DNA of 64,000 nucleotides from DASPGQ01 sp035457705 (GCA_035457705.1 DATIBD010000002.1:1-64000), one strand, 5' to 3'; numbered from the stretch's first letter, positions 1 to 8,846 are shown. Notes: generated by a model from the sequence alone, not told the origin. Numbers and translations are program-made.

Positions 1-426
1 CACCTCGGTCCCGCGTACCGCGGCGATGGTGCTGCCGCTGCGGAATCGGGTGGTCCGATCTTGCCAGCGTACGACGTGGGCCCATATCCGCCCGAGGAAC
101 ACGGTGATGTCTCTCTCGGTGGCGCTCTCGTTGATCTGGACCCGCGAGTCGGGGCCGATTCTCAGTACGGTCCCGTCCGAGTGGAAGCGCACCGTGGCTC
201 GGCCTTTTTGGGTAACCACGATGTCGTTCAGTTGCAACGGCATGGACGGGGTGAGCGGCTGCGACGAGCCGAGCCGAATGACGGAGACTCCGCCCCGGTA
301 TGCCTCCAGGGTGGCAAATGCGTCAGCCGTCGGCTGCGCGCTCGCCGTGTCTTGCCAACCGGGAGCGAAAGAGAGGGTAAAGGTCCACGCCAGAACGCAC
401 AAAATTCCAGAACTCTGTCTTCTCAT
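1..426 (-). CDS. Exported FecR-domain protein, 3' part beyond the left edge
   Basis: Only the first 142 codons are inside the window; the reading frame is open to base 1, so the total length and any C-terminal domain are unknown. Residues 1-31 form a signal peptide (basic MRRQ, a hydrophobic stretch, then TASAQ), so the product should leave the cytoplasm. Residues about 40-142 look like a FecR domain: LNDIVVTQKGRATVRF, then DGTVLRIGPDSRV, and near the edge RSGSTIAAVRGTEV, which fits the VRGTE signature that closes the FecR core. Classical FecR is a TonB-linked anti-sigma factor with a cytoplasmic N-terminus. This one begins with a signal peptide, so an envelope or surface role is more likely and an anti-sigma role is not supported. 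No partner sigma gene is visible. The ATG at 426 is used because it directly opens the signal peptide. Confidence 0.8.
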   Translation of the reverse strand, partial: MRRQSSGILCVLAWTFTLSFAPGWQDTASAQPTADAFATLEAYRGGVSVIRLGSSQPLTPSMPLQLNDIVVTQKGRATVRFHSDGTVLRIGPDSRVQINESATERDITVFLGRIWAHVVRWQDRTTRFRSGSTIAAVRGTEV

Positions 427-665
427 TGGGGAACGCTACTGTCTCGCAGAGTTAATTCGGTCCCGTGTCGGGAACCGTTGGTATTCACACTTCAACGGGC
501 TCGTAGCCCGACCAACCCCCCCCGGGGTACTCCCTTCCTTCAAGGGAAGGTGACGAACGATAGCAGAAATTCGTTCTTTTTACTAGTGAAAAGGTGATTA
601 CAATCACACCGAATTATGGTCGCACATCACTCTCCGAGTTTCAGCCACCAATCCAAACTGTAGAG

Positions 666-1463
666 CTAGTCGAAGTAGACGCTCGCTTCCCCCTGCTTCG
701 CCACGAGCTCGTCCAGATACTTAATAAGCTCATCACGGCGCTCGATGATGCTCTTTACCTGTCCTCCCATGAGGTCCTCTCCCATGGCCGCCTCCAGCGT
801 CGGTTGATCCAGGGCCCGGAGCTTTTCGACGATCTTCCGGTCGAACTGGACCGGAAGCTTGCCCTTGTCCTTTTTGATGTTCTTCTCGGTGACGAATGCC
901 CGCGAATGGTCGATGAGCACGATGTGCCAGCCGGAATCGACGAGAAAGTTCTGGGCGTTCCGGTCCTTGTTCATGATGAGTACGTCGAACAACTTCATGG
1001 TGGAGAGCTGGTGGCTCCACTCGACCGGCTTTGGAGGGGGCTGCTCCTGAATCTCTTTGTACAGTCGGCAGTCGTTGACCCAGTACTGAAGCGACCCCGT
1101 ACTCTTGTTGATGGACCGCTGGACGGTCGGGGGAACCATGTTCAGGCCCAGGATTCTGTCGAGCGTATAGGCGGCGATCTCCGCCTCGTAGCTCTCCCAG
1201 AAGCCCGCTTGCCGACCTCGCTTTATGGGCTTGAAGGCGGCGGCGAACTGGACGCCATCCTTCTCCAGGATGACCTTGCTCGGCTTGGTGACGCCCATGC
1301 CGACGTCCTCGACCGATACGACGTCCGCATTCATCAAGAGCTCCTCTACCTCTGCGTTTCGCCCTACCCAGTCGATGGGACACTGGTGTGCGGTGTCTTG
1401 CGCCGCGGCGACGGTCGCTAGCGCCACCAAAATTGCAACCAAAGCCAGGAAACGTTTCTTCAC
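666..1463 (-). CDS. Exported kinase-like protein of the PI3K/PI4K-Fam20-HipA fold
   Basis: About 265 residues. The GTG at 1463 is preferred to the upstream in-frame ATG at 1484 because AAGGAGG lies 7 nt before it and the protein then starts KKRFLALVAILVALATVAAA, a clean signal peptide. The mature part has FKPIKRGRQ with a candidate nucleotide-binding lysine, then EAEIAAYTLDRILGLNMVPP, a block typical of PI3/PI4-kinase-like and Fam20 proteins. Near residues 160-195 come LIMNKDRNAQNF and VLIDHSRAF, which fit the catalytic Asp/Asn and the metal-binding Asp of that fold. All key residues seem present, so activity is plausible. The substrate (protein, lipid or sugar) cannot be inferred. The combination of this fold with a cleavable signal peptide is uncommon in bacteria. 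It stands alone on the minus strand between the FecR gene and the cNMP-binding gene. Confidence 0.7.
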   Translation of the reverse strand: MKKRFLALVAILVALATVAAAQDTAHQCPIDWVGRNAEVEELLMNADVVSVEDVGMGVTKPSKVILEKDGVQFAAAFKPIKRGRQAGFWESYEAEIAAYTLDRILGLNMVPPTVQRSINKSTGSLQYWVNDCRLYKEIQEQPPPKPVEWSHQLSTMKLFDVLIMNKDRNAQNFLVDSGWHIVLIDHSRAFVTEKNIKKDKGKLPVQFDRKIVEKLRALDQPTLEAAMGEDLMGGQVKSIIERRDELIKYLDELVAKQGEASVYFD

Positions 1464-1521
1464 GGATACCCTCCTTGAAGTCATTCGAGTTTCATCAACT
1501 TAAGCTACAACAATTCTCCGG

Positions 1522-1953
1522 TCATTCCACCGGAACCGTTGTTTCCACTCGGCGGTCCGATAACAAATGCCGAAAGAGCGCCTTCACGATCTCGATATTG
1601 TTCGACAGAAGGTCGAAGAGCTCCTCGGCCTCGATCGCGAGCACCAGGGAATCGGTCTGGGCTAAGGCATCCTCGCCCCGGAGGCGGCCGCACAGGATCT
1701 CGCGCACGCCGAACGTCTGGAGAGGCCCAATATTGCGTGATTCGCCTGCCGGCCCGGAAACGCTCACCGTGCCGTGAACGAGGCAGTAGAGAAAATCGGC
1801 GGGGCCATTTCGCGCATAGACTTTTTCGCCCGCGCGGAGCTGGCGTTCTTGAGCAATCGCCGCGATCCGCAGGATCTCGTCTGCCCGGCAGTACGAAAAC
1901 AGATCGCAGCTCTGTAGGAAGACGACCGCTTGGATTCTCGTCAGTTCGGGCAA
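1522..1953 (-). CDS. Cyclic-nucleotide-binding domain protein, probable detached C-terminal domain of the upstream carrier
   Basis: 143 residues, almost all a CRP-type cNMP-binding beta-roll. It contains FLQSCDLFSYCRADEILRIA, LRAGEKVYARNGPADFLYCL, GTVSVSGPAGESRNIGPLQTF and the phosphate-binding-cassette-like GVREILCGRLRGEDA. The usual FGE...RSA cassette is poorly kept, so nucleotide binding is uncertain. There is no helix-turn-helix, so it is not a transcription factor by itself. The start is a TTG (1951-1953), only 6 nt after the TGA of the HEAT-repeat carrier and in the same frame. As I recall, relatives carry carrier, HEAT repeats and a cNMP domain on one chain, so this looks like a fusion split by a single stop codon. 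It may be translated by reinitiation or readthrough, or it may be a damaged gene. Confidence 0.75.
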   Translation of the reverse strand: MPELTRIQAVVFLQSCDLFSYCRADEILRIAAIAQERQLRAGEKVYARNGPADFLYCLVHGTVSVSGPAGESRNIGPLQTFGVREILCGRLRGEDALAQTDSLVLAIEAEELFDLLSNNIEIVKALFRHLLSDRRVETTVPVE

Positions 1954-1959
1954 CGTGCG

Positions 1960-4848
1960 TCAGACTCCGTATCGAGACGGGGGGTGGGGGCTCGCCTGCT
2001 CGAGGTGTCCTGCCACCCAGCTTGCCGTTTCCCGAACCAGCGGATCGCGAGTCGAGGCGAGCAGCTCGGAGACCCATGGGTGAAGATCGGAGAGCTCCTC
2101 GACGTGAACCGCGTAGAGCGCGGCAACACTCAAAGCCCGCGCGTCGGCGTCGCCATTCTGTCCTTCGTCGAGCAAGCGGCGGAGCGTGTCCGCGAGCGGG
2201 GCAACGTCGATGCCGAAATCGCGGGCGGCCATTCGGAGCTTTTGTTCGATAGGTAAGTCGCCGATGACGGCGAACACGTTATGACGCAGAGGACCGCTCA
2301 AGGTGTTCTCCAGGTACTCCAGTGAGTTGGTGCGCAATCGTCGAACATCGCTCAGGAGACTCCGGTACGCGGCCCACACGTCTTGGGGTTGGTACAGGAG
2401 CGCGAGAAGCCCGAAGAGGTTCTCGAGATGCTCCTCCATCCGCTCCGCAAGCATCTGGGCGAGCAGGTTCTGCCCTCGCCAGTCGCACCGCGCGAGCGGC
2501 CCGTCGAGCTGGGATCGGGTGAGACGGCCGATGGTGACGAGCTCGACGAGTCGTCCCAGATATCGCCTCGTCTCGGTCTCGACGGCCCTCTCCAGTTGAC
2601 CCGAGGCACCCGAACGATGCACCTCGTCCCGGACGATCGCGAGCGCCTCGATGATCTGCGCGCGAAGAAAGCCGTCCTCGGCCTCGGTGAGCGATGCCAC
2701 GAGGGCACAGGCGGCTTGAGAGCCTCCGATCCGCGCCAGTGTCTTGGGCAGCGCCCGACGTACGAAGATCGACTCCTCGCGGTCACCGAGGAAATGAGCC
2801 AGGATGGGAATGGCGTCGTTTCCGAAGCTCACCAGGGCCTCTCGAGCGTCGAGCTTGAGGCGCCGGTCCGAAAGCAGCGAGACGAGCCGCGGGAGGTACA
2901 ACGGGTTGAAGCCGTCGCGCTCGATCACGCGACGCACGGCGTGAAGCGCCTCCCGGGCGACCCCGGCGTCGGGATCGTCGAGGCCCTGCAGCATCGACGA
3001 GACGAACTCCGTTCCCTGGATGGCTCCGATCGCCTTGACGGCTTCGGCTCGGCTCTCCGGTCTCGCATCGAGGAGCATGTCACGGATCGCCAAACGGGCC
3101 TGGTCCTTCATGGACTCGCCGCCGTTGTTGATGAGACACACGACCGCCGCCGCCCGCACCTTGGGGTCGACCTCCTTGAGGCGAGGCAACATGAGCGCAC
3201 AGGCGTCGACCACGTTGAACTCGGTCAACACCCGGATCGCTTCGGCGCGTACCTCGGGGTTGTCGTCGCCGAGGCGGCGCTCGACCAGGGACGAGGCATC
3301 GCGGCGGTCCGCCGACGCAAGCACTTGCAGGGTTCGCCTTCGCACCTCGGCATCGTCGTGATAGAGCAACAGCGGGGGCACGAGGTGACCCCGGCCGTTC
3401 TTGTCCAGGATGTCGAGGCTGTGGAGAACCTGCCGCGTATCCGCGCTTCCGAGCGAGTGAACGAGCAGCTCGACCGTGCGGACGTCGGCGAGGTTGATGG
3501 AGACGACGTCGTCGAGGGTGCGATCCTTCAGGCTATCTCGAAACGAGCCCACGTACGTTCGGTAGGTGGCGCCGGCCACGACGAGCCAGAGTCCCACGAG
3601 GACGAGCGATATGAAACCCGTTTCCACCGGGTCGATTAGGCCGAAGCTCACGGGCAGCAGAATGAGCGCCGCCACACCTTCCGCGCTCCGGAGAAGGACG
3701 ACGTCGATGTAACCCTTGGCTTTCATCCGAACGGCGGAGGGTACGGGAAAGAAAAGGAGCTCGCGCGTCGCCTGGTCGATCGAGTAGCGGACTCCTCCCT
3801 CGCCCACTTTGAGCGCCAACACCGCGGCGATGATCAGCTCCGGAGCGAAGCCGGCGCAGAAGAGCATCGCGAGAGTGCCGGCCGCGATGGTCGCCGGGAG
3901 AATGCGCATCGCAACCCCGACTCCGAGGAGCGAGTGGACTCTGGAAGTGAAGAAGACCTGAACGACGAGTGCCATGAGGCTCACGACGCTCAGGAAGTTG
4001 CCGAACCGGGCGGTGCGGTCGCCCAGCGAAGAGGTCGACTGTTCGACGGCCCAGTTGAACTGGAGGTCCACGATTTGGGCGACGACGACACTCAGAAGCA
4101 GGATAAGACTGATGAGCCGCAGGTGCGGCGAGCGCAAGAGCAACGCAAGGCCGCCTCCGGACAAGTCAGTCTTTTGGCGCTGAGATGTCGGTGATTCCGG
4201 GTGGTCGGAAAAGGCACCCTGGCGGGGGAATCGAAACGCGATGACGGCGCCCGTCACCATGAGGCCCGCGGCGACCAGAAGCGTGTTGCGCGTCCCGACG
4301 AATCCGGTCGCGAGGCGCGCGATTTGTCCTCCGGCGATGCCCCCGAGAAGGCCCCCCGCACCGACGAGCCCGAACAGTCGTTTGGCCTGACGGGCATCGA
4401 GAACGTCGGTCGCAAAGGACCAGAACTGGCTTACGAGCACGACGAAAACGATCGCGGCCCAGACGTAGAACAGGACGGGAACCCACGAGAAGGCCTGTCC
4501 GTACAACCACCAGAACACAGCTGTTGCCAGCGCGACCGCGATCTGGGTCGAAGCGATGAGCGTTTGCCGAGACAGCCGGCCGGTGGAGCGCACATAGAGC
4601 TCGAGCACCGGATAGGAACAGACGGCGACGAGGAGATAGACCCACGGAAGGCTCGTCGCGCCGTAGGTGTCCACGAATGTCGCTTGCCGAATGGACTTGG
4701 CAATGTACTGGAAGGCGATTACGAGGAAGAGGCTCGCGGCGAGAAGGAGTGTGAGACGCCTCTCCTCCGGCCTTACGTCGACTCCGAGCCGAGCGAGGCT
4801 CTTGCCCAAAGTTGGATACCTTTCTGAGGACCTGCCCTTGCTCGTCAC
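1960..4848 (-). CDS. ATP/ADP translocase-like membrane carrier with C-terminal HEAT repeats
   Basis: 962 residues. Residues about 30-420 are an MFS-fold membrane domain with around 12 hydrophobic segments, resembling the NTP/NDP exchangers (TLC/Npt family): SQFWSFATDVLDARQAKRLF followed by GLVGAGGLLGGIAGG corresponds to a conserved loop of that family. Residues about 430-960 are soluble HEAT-like repeats, for example DKNGRGHLVPPLLLYHDDAE and the series VRAEAIRVL, VRAAAVVCL, SRAEAVKAI. The function in free-living bacteria is not established; nucleotide exchange should not be assumed. Start GTG at 4848; a TTG at the start of LGKSLARLG, preceded by AGAAAGG, is an alternative. The next gene downstream is the detached cNMP-binding domain. 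The divergent ABC exporter begins about 100 bp upstream. Confidence 0.75.
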   Translation of the reverse strand: MTSKGRSSERYPTLGKSLARLGVDVRPEERRLTLLLAASLFLVIAFQYIAKSIRQATFVDTYGATSLPWVYLLVAVCSYPVLELYVRSTGRLSRQTLIASTQIAVALATAVFWWLYGQAFSWVPVLFYVWAAIVFVVLVSQFWSFATDVLDARQAKRLFGLVGAGGLLGGIAGGQIARLATGFVGTRNTLLVAAGLMVTGAVIAFRFPRQGAFSDHPESPTSQRQKTDLSGGGLALLLRSPHLRLISLILLLSVVVAQIVDLQFNWAVEQSTSSLGDRTARFGNFLSVVSLMALVVQVFFTSRVHSLLGVGVAMRILPATIAAGTLAMLFCAGFAPELIIAAVLALKVGEGGVRYSIDQATRELLFFPVPSAVRMKAKGYIDVVLLRSAEGVAALILLPVSFGLIDPVETGFISLVLVGLWLVVAGATYRTYVGSFRDSLKDRTLDDVVSINLADVRTVELLVHSLGSADTRQVLHSLDILDKNGRGHLVPPLLLYHDDAEVRRRTLQVLASADRRDASSLVERRLGDDNPEVRAEAIRVLTEFNVVDACALMLPRLKEVDPKVRAAAVVCLINNGGESMKDQARLAIRDMLLDARPESRAEAVKAIGAIQGTEFVSSMLQGLDDPDAGVAREALHAVRRVIERDGFNPLYLPRLVSLLSDRRLKLDAREALVSFGNDAIPILAHFLGDREESIFVRRALPKTLARIGGSQAACALVASLTEAEDGFLRAQIIEALAIVRDEVHRSGASGQLERAVETETRRYLGRLVELVTIGRLTRSQLDGPLARCDWRGQNLLAQMLAERMEEHLENLFGLLALLYQPQDVWAAYRSLLSDVRRLRTNSLEYLENTLSGPLRHNVFAVIGDLPIEQKLRMAARDFGIDVAPLADTLRRLLDEGQNGDADARALSVAALYAVHVEELSDLHPWVSELLASTRDPLVRETASWVAGHLEQASPHPPSRYGV

Positions 4849-4917
4849 GCAAAAGCGCAGCGGCGAGCGAAGCGACGCGAACGATTCTAGCGGTGGCTCA
4901 TGGCCCGGCGCAACAGG

Positions 4918-4949
4918 TTGTTAGGCGACTCCTGAGGAAATGCTATAGT
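4918..4949 (+). promoter_or_regulatory. Candidate promoter of the ABC exporter operon
   Basis: TGCTATAGT (extended -10, hexamer 4944-4949) ends 5 nt before the GTG start at 4955. A weak -35 (TTGTTA, 4918-4923) lies 20 nt upstream. If used, transcription would begin at or beside the start codon, giving a leaderless mRNA. No Shine-Dalgarno sequence precedes the GTG. Confidence 0.4.
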
Positions 4950-4954
4950 CGGCG

Positions 4955-5818
4955 GTGTCGCGAGCGCTGTCGTCGAACGCCCTCCAGTACACTTATCCCG
5001 GTGGAGAGATACCCGTCCTCCGAGGACTGAGCTTCGAGATCGAGAAGGGCGAGGTATTCGGTTTTCTCGGGCCGAACGGCTCGGGCAAGAGCACGACGCA
5101 GAAGCTCCTTACCCGAATCCTTACCGGATATCAGGGAGTGGTCGAGGTCTTTGGCCGGGACCTCCGGGAGCACGACAACACCTATTACAACTGGGTGGGT
5201 GTTTGCTTCGAGTTCCCCAACCTCTATGGGAAGCTCACCGCTGATGAGAACCTCGACTTCTACCGCCGCTTTTTCGACGGGCCCACGGAGGACCCTCGGG
5301 ACGTGCTGAAACGGCTCGACTTGCCCGTAGGCGATACGCGCACGGTGGGCCATTATTCGAAGGGAATGAGAATGCGTTTGGTTCTGGCGCGTTCCCTTCT
5401 CAATCGGCCACGACTGTGGTTTCTCGACGAGCCCACCACGGGCCAGGACCCGCAGCACGCCGTTCTCATCCGCAAGCTCATCCGCGAGCGGGCGGAGGCG
5501 GGAACGACGATCTTCTTGACGACGCACGATATGACCGTGGCCGATGAGCTATGCGACCGTGTGGCTTTTCTCGTGGACGGTCGGATCGTGGCACTGGATT
5601 CTCCGAGGGATCTCAAGCTGCGCCACGCACGAAAGCTCGTCCGCGTCGAATATCGAGTGGGGGACGAAGCACAGAGGCGGGATTTTCGTCTTTCGGATGA
5701 ACGGGAGAAGAAAGAGTTTCTCTCGGTCGTCGATCGGCATCCGATCGAGACGATCCACACTCTCGAGCCCTCTCTGGAGGACGTCTTCCTGAAGCTGACG
5801 GGCAGGAGCCTCGACTGA
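4955..5818 (+). CDS. ABC exporter ATP-binding protein
   Basis: 287 residues, a complete ABC ATPase: Walker A GPNGSGKST (about 39-47), signature YSKGMRMRL (about 134-142), Walker B RLWFLDEPTTGQDP (about 152-165), H-loop TTHDMT. The C-terminal extension with LEPSLEDVFLKLTGR is typical of drug/lipid exporter ATPases of the CcmA/DrrA type. It powers the two membrane proteins that follow with overlapping start codons. The three-gene layout (one ATPase, two short ABC-2-like permeases) resembles the mycobacterial Rv2688c-Rv2686c fluoroquinolone exporter, but the substrate here is unknown. The GTG start has no ribosome-binding site and sits directly after a -10 element. Confidence 0.9.
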   Translation: MSRALSSNALQYTYPGGEIPVLRGLSFEIEKGEVFGFLGPNGSGKSTTQKLLTRILTGYQGVVEVFGRDLREHDNTYYNWVGVCFEFPNLYGKLTADENLDFYRRFFDGPTEDPRDVLKRLDLPVGDTRTVGHYSKGMRMRLVLARSLLNRPRLWFLDEPTTGQDPQHAVLIRKLIRERAEAGTTIFLTTHDMTVADELCDRVAFLVDGRIVALDSPRDLKLRHARKLVRVEYRVGDEAQRRDFRLSDEREKKEFLSVVDRHPIETIHTLEPSLEDVFLKLTGRSLD

Positions 5819-6525
5819 TGCGCCTCCTGAACGCCACGCGACTGCTCCTCACCATCCAGATGCGGGCCCGTTTCCTTCACGTTTATCTCGGCGTGACTCT
5901 GGTGACGGTCGTCGTCGTTCGGGGGCTCCTTCCCGAGTCGTGGCATGCCATCGTGGTGCCCGTGGCGCTTCTGGGGGAGTACGGAACGATGAGTGTGTTC
6001 ATGGTGGCCGCCCTGCGCTACCTCGAGCGCCTCGAGGGTAGTGCCGCGGCTTTGATCGTGACGCCGTTGAAGCACCGCGAGCATGTGGCGGCCATGATTC
6101 TTTCGTCCGCAGTCGTCGCGACGCCGGCGGGGCTCTTGGTGCACGCGGGCATCCTGGGACTGGATGTCCGCACGCTCCTGCTGGTGCTGCCGTTGTTCGT
6201 GACCGCTTGCCTCGCTGGAAGCGTCGGCCTGATTCTCGCGTCTCGACACGCGGAGTTCACCCGCTTTCTCATGGGCTCGATCCCGGTTGTCACGATCTTC
6301 TCGCTGCCGTTCCTGTCGTTTTTCGACCTGACTCCACGCTACGCCTTCGTATGGCTTCCCTGGGACGCCGCGCTTTTCTCGTTCGAGAATCTCGCCCGGA
6401 CGACTCCCGAGGCAGCCCCCTACGTGTTCCGTCTCCTCGAGCTCGTGTTGTTCGGAGCGGCGGCCTTTCTCTGGGCGGAGCGAGCCTTTCATATGCGTTT
6501 GTTCGATCGGGCGGAGGCAGTATGA
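5818..6525 (+). CDS. ABC-2-type exporter permease subunit 1
   Basis: 235 residues with about six hydrophobic segments (for example LGVTLVTVVVVRGLLPESW, AMILSSAVVATPAGLLVHAG, LLLVLPLFVTACLAGSVGLI). It resembles permeases of the fluoroquinolone-export type in size and in its YLERLEGSAAALIVTPLK loop. The ATG overlaps the ATPase stop by one base (TGATG) and its own stop overlaps the next gene by four (ATGA), so the three subunits are translationally coupled. It is one half of the membrane channel; substrate not predictable. Confidence 0.8.
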   Translation: MRLLNATRLLLTIQMRARFLHVYLGVTLVTVVVVRGLLPESWHAIVVPVALLGEYGTMSVFMVAALRYLERLEGSAAALIVTPLKHREHVAAMILSSAVVATPAGLLVHAGILGLDVRTLLLVLPLFVTACLAGSVGLILASRHAEFTRFLMGSIPVVTIFSLPFLSFFDLTPRYAFVWLPWDAALFSFENLARTTPEAAPYVFRLLELVLFGAAAFLWAERAFHMRLFDRAEAV

Positions 6526-7250
6526 GAGCGGTCGCCGCACTCGTGCTCAAGGACGCTCGGATCGTCTACCGAGACAGCTTGCTCGCGTTTCTGCCCCTAT
6601 ACGCTTTGATCCTGGCGTTGGTGATGCGGCTTGGTGTTCCGTTCGTGCCCGTCGACGACCTGGGCCTTTACCTCGCTCCCACCGTCGTCCAATTCGGCAC
6701 CATTCTTCTCGGTACGGTGCTCGGCTTCGCTTTGATCGAAGAGAGGGAACAGGGAACGTGGCTTTTGCTGCGCGTGCTTCCCCTGCGGCAGGCGACGCTG
6801 TTCTTGTATCTGGGTGCGGCGTCGACCATCTTGTCCAGTGTCGTGGGCCTCGCCGCGGCGATGGTGTACGGCTATCCGATCGCCGATCCGATCGCATTCT
6901 CGTTGATGCTCGTTGCGGGCTCGCTCCTGGCGCCGGTCGTGATGCTCGTTCTCGGTGTTCTCGCAACGAACAAGGTCGAGGGGCTCGCGGTCAACAAGCT
7001 CGTCAGCATCAGTTTGCTCTTGCCAGCCCTGGTTTTCGTCGCGCCTCTCCCATGGCAGCTCGCCGCCGCCTGGCTCCCAGGTTATTGGGTGTATCTGGGC
7101 CTTCTCGAGGCCTACGCCGTCGATCCCAGCGCCCTTTCCGCGATTTACTGGCCGGACTATCCCGACTGGTTGCTGGTGGCAGCACCGATCGGGCTCTCGC
7201 TCGGAGGCATGATCGGCCTGGCGCGCGCGTACCTGCGACGCGCGTCTTGA
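6522..7250 (+). CDS. ABC-2-type exporter permease subunit 2
   Basis: 242 residues with six predicted membrane segments. The segment EEREQGTWLLLRVLPLRQ after the second membrane span is the ABC-2 permease signature (ERExGTxxxLLxxPL), which packs against the ATPase. The start at ATG 6522 is set by the 4-nt overlap with the previous stop; a longer upstream extension in this frame only shadows subunit 1. Last gene of the operon, followed by a hairpin repeat (7308-7434). Confidence 0.85.
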   Translation: MRAVAALVLKDARIVYRDSLLAFLPLYALILALVMRLGVPFVPVDDLGLYLAPTVVQFGTILLGTVLGFALIEEREQGTWLLLRVLPLRQATLFLYLGAASTILSSVVGLAAAMVYGYPIADPIAFSLMLVAGSLLAPVVMLVLGVLATNKVEGLAVNKLVSISLLLPALVFVAPLPWQLAAAWLPGYWVYLGLLEAYAVDPSALSAIYWPDYPDWLLVAAPIGLSLGGMIGLARAYLRRAS

Positions 7251-7307
7251 AGTTTACGACGGCTGGCCGGTCGTTTGACGACATGGCACGCATTCGCGAA
7301 TATACAA

Positions 7308-7434
7308 GTAGGGTGATGAAAAATTCAGCCCACCCTGCGCGAGCGGAGCGACCTCGGCGCGTCTGTCGCGCCGTAAGCAGCCCGAGTCGGGGCCGCTCGA
7401 TCGATTACGGGTCCTGCCACGGCATTGAGTACTT
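7308..7434 (-). repeat. Dispersed three-hairpin repeat, copy 1 (type A)
   Basis: Type A copy lying between the ABC operon and the FHA-sigma54 gene. It starts GGGTGATGAAAAATTCAG, contains GGCGCGTCTGTCGCGCC (middle hairpin) and ends CCTGCCACGGCATTGAGTAC. It is reverse relative to copies 21991-22107 and 29923-30055. The outer arm GTCGGGGCCGC is more diverged than in the other copies. Confidence 0.85.
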
Positions 7435-7490
7435 GAGAGAAGTCTCGGACTGGACTTCCTTCCGTGTCGCCAAGTGAAGGGAGCCAACCC

Positions 7491-8846
7491 ATGCCGCAGA
7501 ATGACGAGGCCACGGGTGCTTCCCCGGCCGATAGCGAGACCGAAACATTAGGGCTCCAGGACGCACTTCCTGGCCGGGCACCCATTCGCCAGTTTCGACT
7601 CCGCGTTCTCGACGGCCCTTCCTCCGGGCTCACGTTCACGTCCTCCCGACCGCGCACAGTCCTGGGCAAATATCCCTCGGCGGATTTCGTCTTGAAAGAC
7701 CCCACGGTCTCGCGTTTCCATTGCGAGCTCGAGATCGAGGAGGATCAAGTCGTCGTTCGGGATCTCAAGAGCCGGAACGGGACGTTCGTCGATGGAACCA
7801 AGGTTCTGGTGTCCTGGCTTCACCATGGTGCGACGCTGAAGCTGGGACAGACGAAGCTGAGGTTCGAGCTGAGATCTGAAAAGGTTCTCGTTCCACTTTC
7901 GACGCGCGTGCGCTTCGGATCGATGGTGGGACACTCTGCGGTGATGCGGGAGGCTTTCGCGGTGCTCGAGCTTGCGGCCAAGAGCAACGCAACACTGCTC
8001 TTGAGCGGGGAGACGGGTACCGGCAAGGATCTCGCCGCCGAATCCGTTCATTTCAAGAGTGACCGTTCCGAAGGCCCCTTCGTAGTCGTGGACTGCGCCG
8101 CCATACCGCCGAACCTGCTGGAAAGTCAGCTGTTCGGCTACGAGCGCGGCGCCTTCACCGGAGCCGATCGAGAACATATGGGCGCCGTCGAGACTGCTTC
8201 TGGTGGCACGCTGTTTCTGGATGAGGTCGCAGAACTGAGCCTCGATCTCCAACCCAAGCTCCTGCGGGTGCTCGAGCAGCGTGCGGTGCAGCGGTTGGGC
8301 AGCAACCAGCCGATCCCCGTCGACGTGCGGATCATTGCCGCCACCAACCGCAATCTGCGAGAGGAAGTGAACGCTCAGCGGTTTCGGTCCGATCTCTTTT
8401 ACCGGCTCGCAGTGGTCGAGCTCGTCCTGCCGCCTCTGCGCAAGCGCACGGAGGATATCCCCTTACTCGTAGGGGAAATCCTAGGCAGCTTAGAAACGGA
8501 GGGCACCAATGTATTCGACGAGTTTCGAACGTCGGAGTTCTTTGAAGATTTGGCGAGGCACATTTGGCCCGGGAATGTCCGCGAGCTCCGCAACTACCTC
8601 GAGCGGTGCGCCTTGTTGGGCACGCTGGCTCCTCTCGCCGACGAGCATGAAACCGATAACCCACCCCCGATCGATGTCGAGCGGCCGCTGAGCGCCGCCC
8701 GCCAATTGTGGCTCCAGTGGTTCGAGAAACGCTATCTAGAAGAGCTGCTCCGGAAAACCGACAACAACGTGAGCGCGGCGGCGCGAATGGCAAGGGTCGA
8801 CCGAGCTCATTTCCATCGCCTCCTCTCCCGTAGTGGGCTGCGATGA
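7491..8846 (+). CDS. FHA-domain sigma54-dependent transcriptional activator
   Basis: 451 residues. Residues about 30-120 are an FHA domain (LGKYPSADFVLKDPTVSRFH, then RDLKSRNGTFVDG), which binds phosphothreonine and so ties this activator to a Ser/Thr kinase. Residues about 150-390 are the AAA+ sigma54-interaction module: Walker A GETGTGKD, the sigma54-contacting GAFTGA loop (about 220), Walker B GGTLFLDEV, and ATNRNLREEV. The C-terminus ends in a Fis-type helix-turn-helix (NVSAAARMARVDRAHFHRLL). The ATG at 7491 follows GGGAG at the right distance; an upstream in-frame GTG at 7464 is less likely. No receiver domain is present. A near-consensus sigma54 promoter lies just downstream, ahead of the transglutaminase gene, an obvious candidate target. 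Confidence 0.92.
   Translation: MPQNDEATGASPADSETETLGLQDALPGRAPIRQFRLRVLDGPSSGLTFTSSRPRTVLGKYPSADFVLKDPTVSRFHCELEIEEDQVVVRDLKSRNGTFVDGTKVLVSWLHHGATLKLGQTKLRFELRSEKVLVPLSTRVRFGSMVGHSAVMREAFAVLELAAKSNATLLLSGETGTGKDLAAESVHFKSDRSEGPFVVVDCAAIPPNLLESQLFGYERGAFTGADREHMGAVETASGGTLFLDEVAELSLDLQPKLLRVLEQRAVQRLGSNQPIPVDVRIIAATNRNLREEVNAQRFRSDLFYRLAVVELVLPPLRKRTEDIPLLVGEILGSLETEGTNVFDEFRTSEFFEDLARHIWPGNVRELRNYLERCALLGTLAPLADEHETDNPPPIDVERPLSAARQLWLQWFEKRYLEELLRKTDNNVSAAARMARVDRAHFHRLLSRSGLR

Noticed and set aside
594..1421. 275-codon plus-strand reading frame opposite the exported kinase
   Set aside because: Antisense to a gene with signal peptide and catalytic motifs; no ribosome-binding site, no recognisable domain. 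High GC makes such frames common.
5353..6540. 395-codon minus-strand frame opposite the ABC operon
   Set aside because: Low complexity and antisense to a well-supported exporter.
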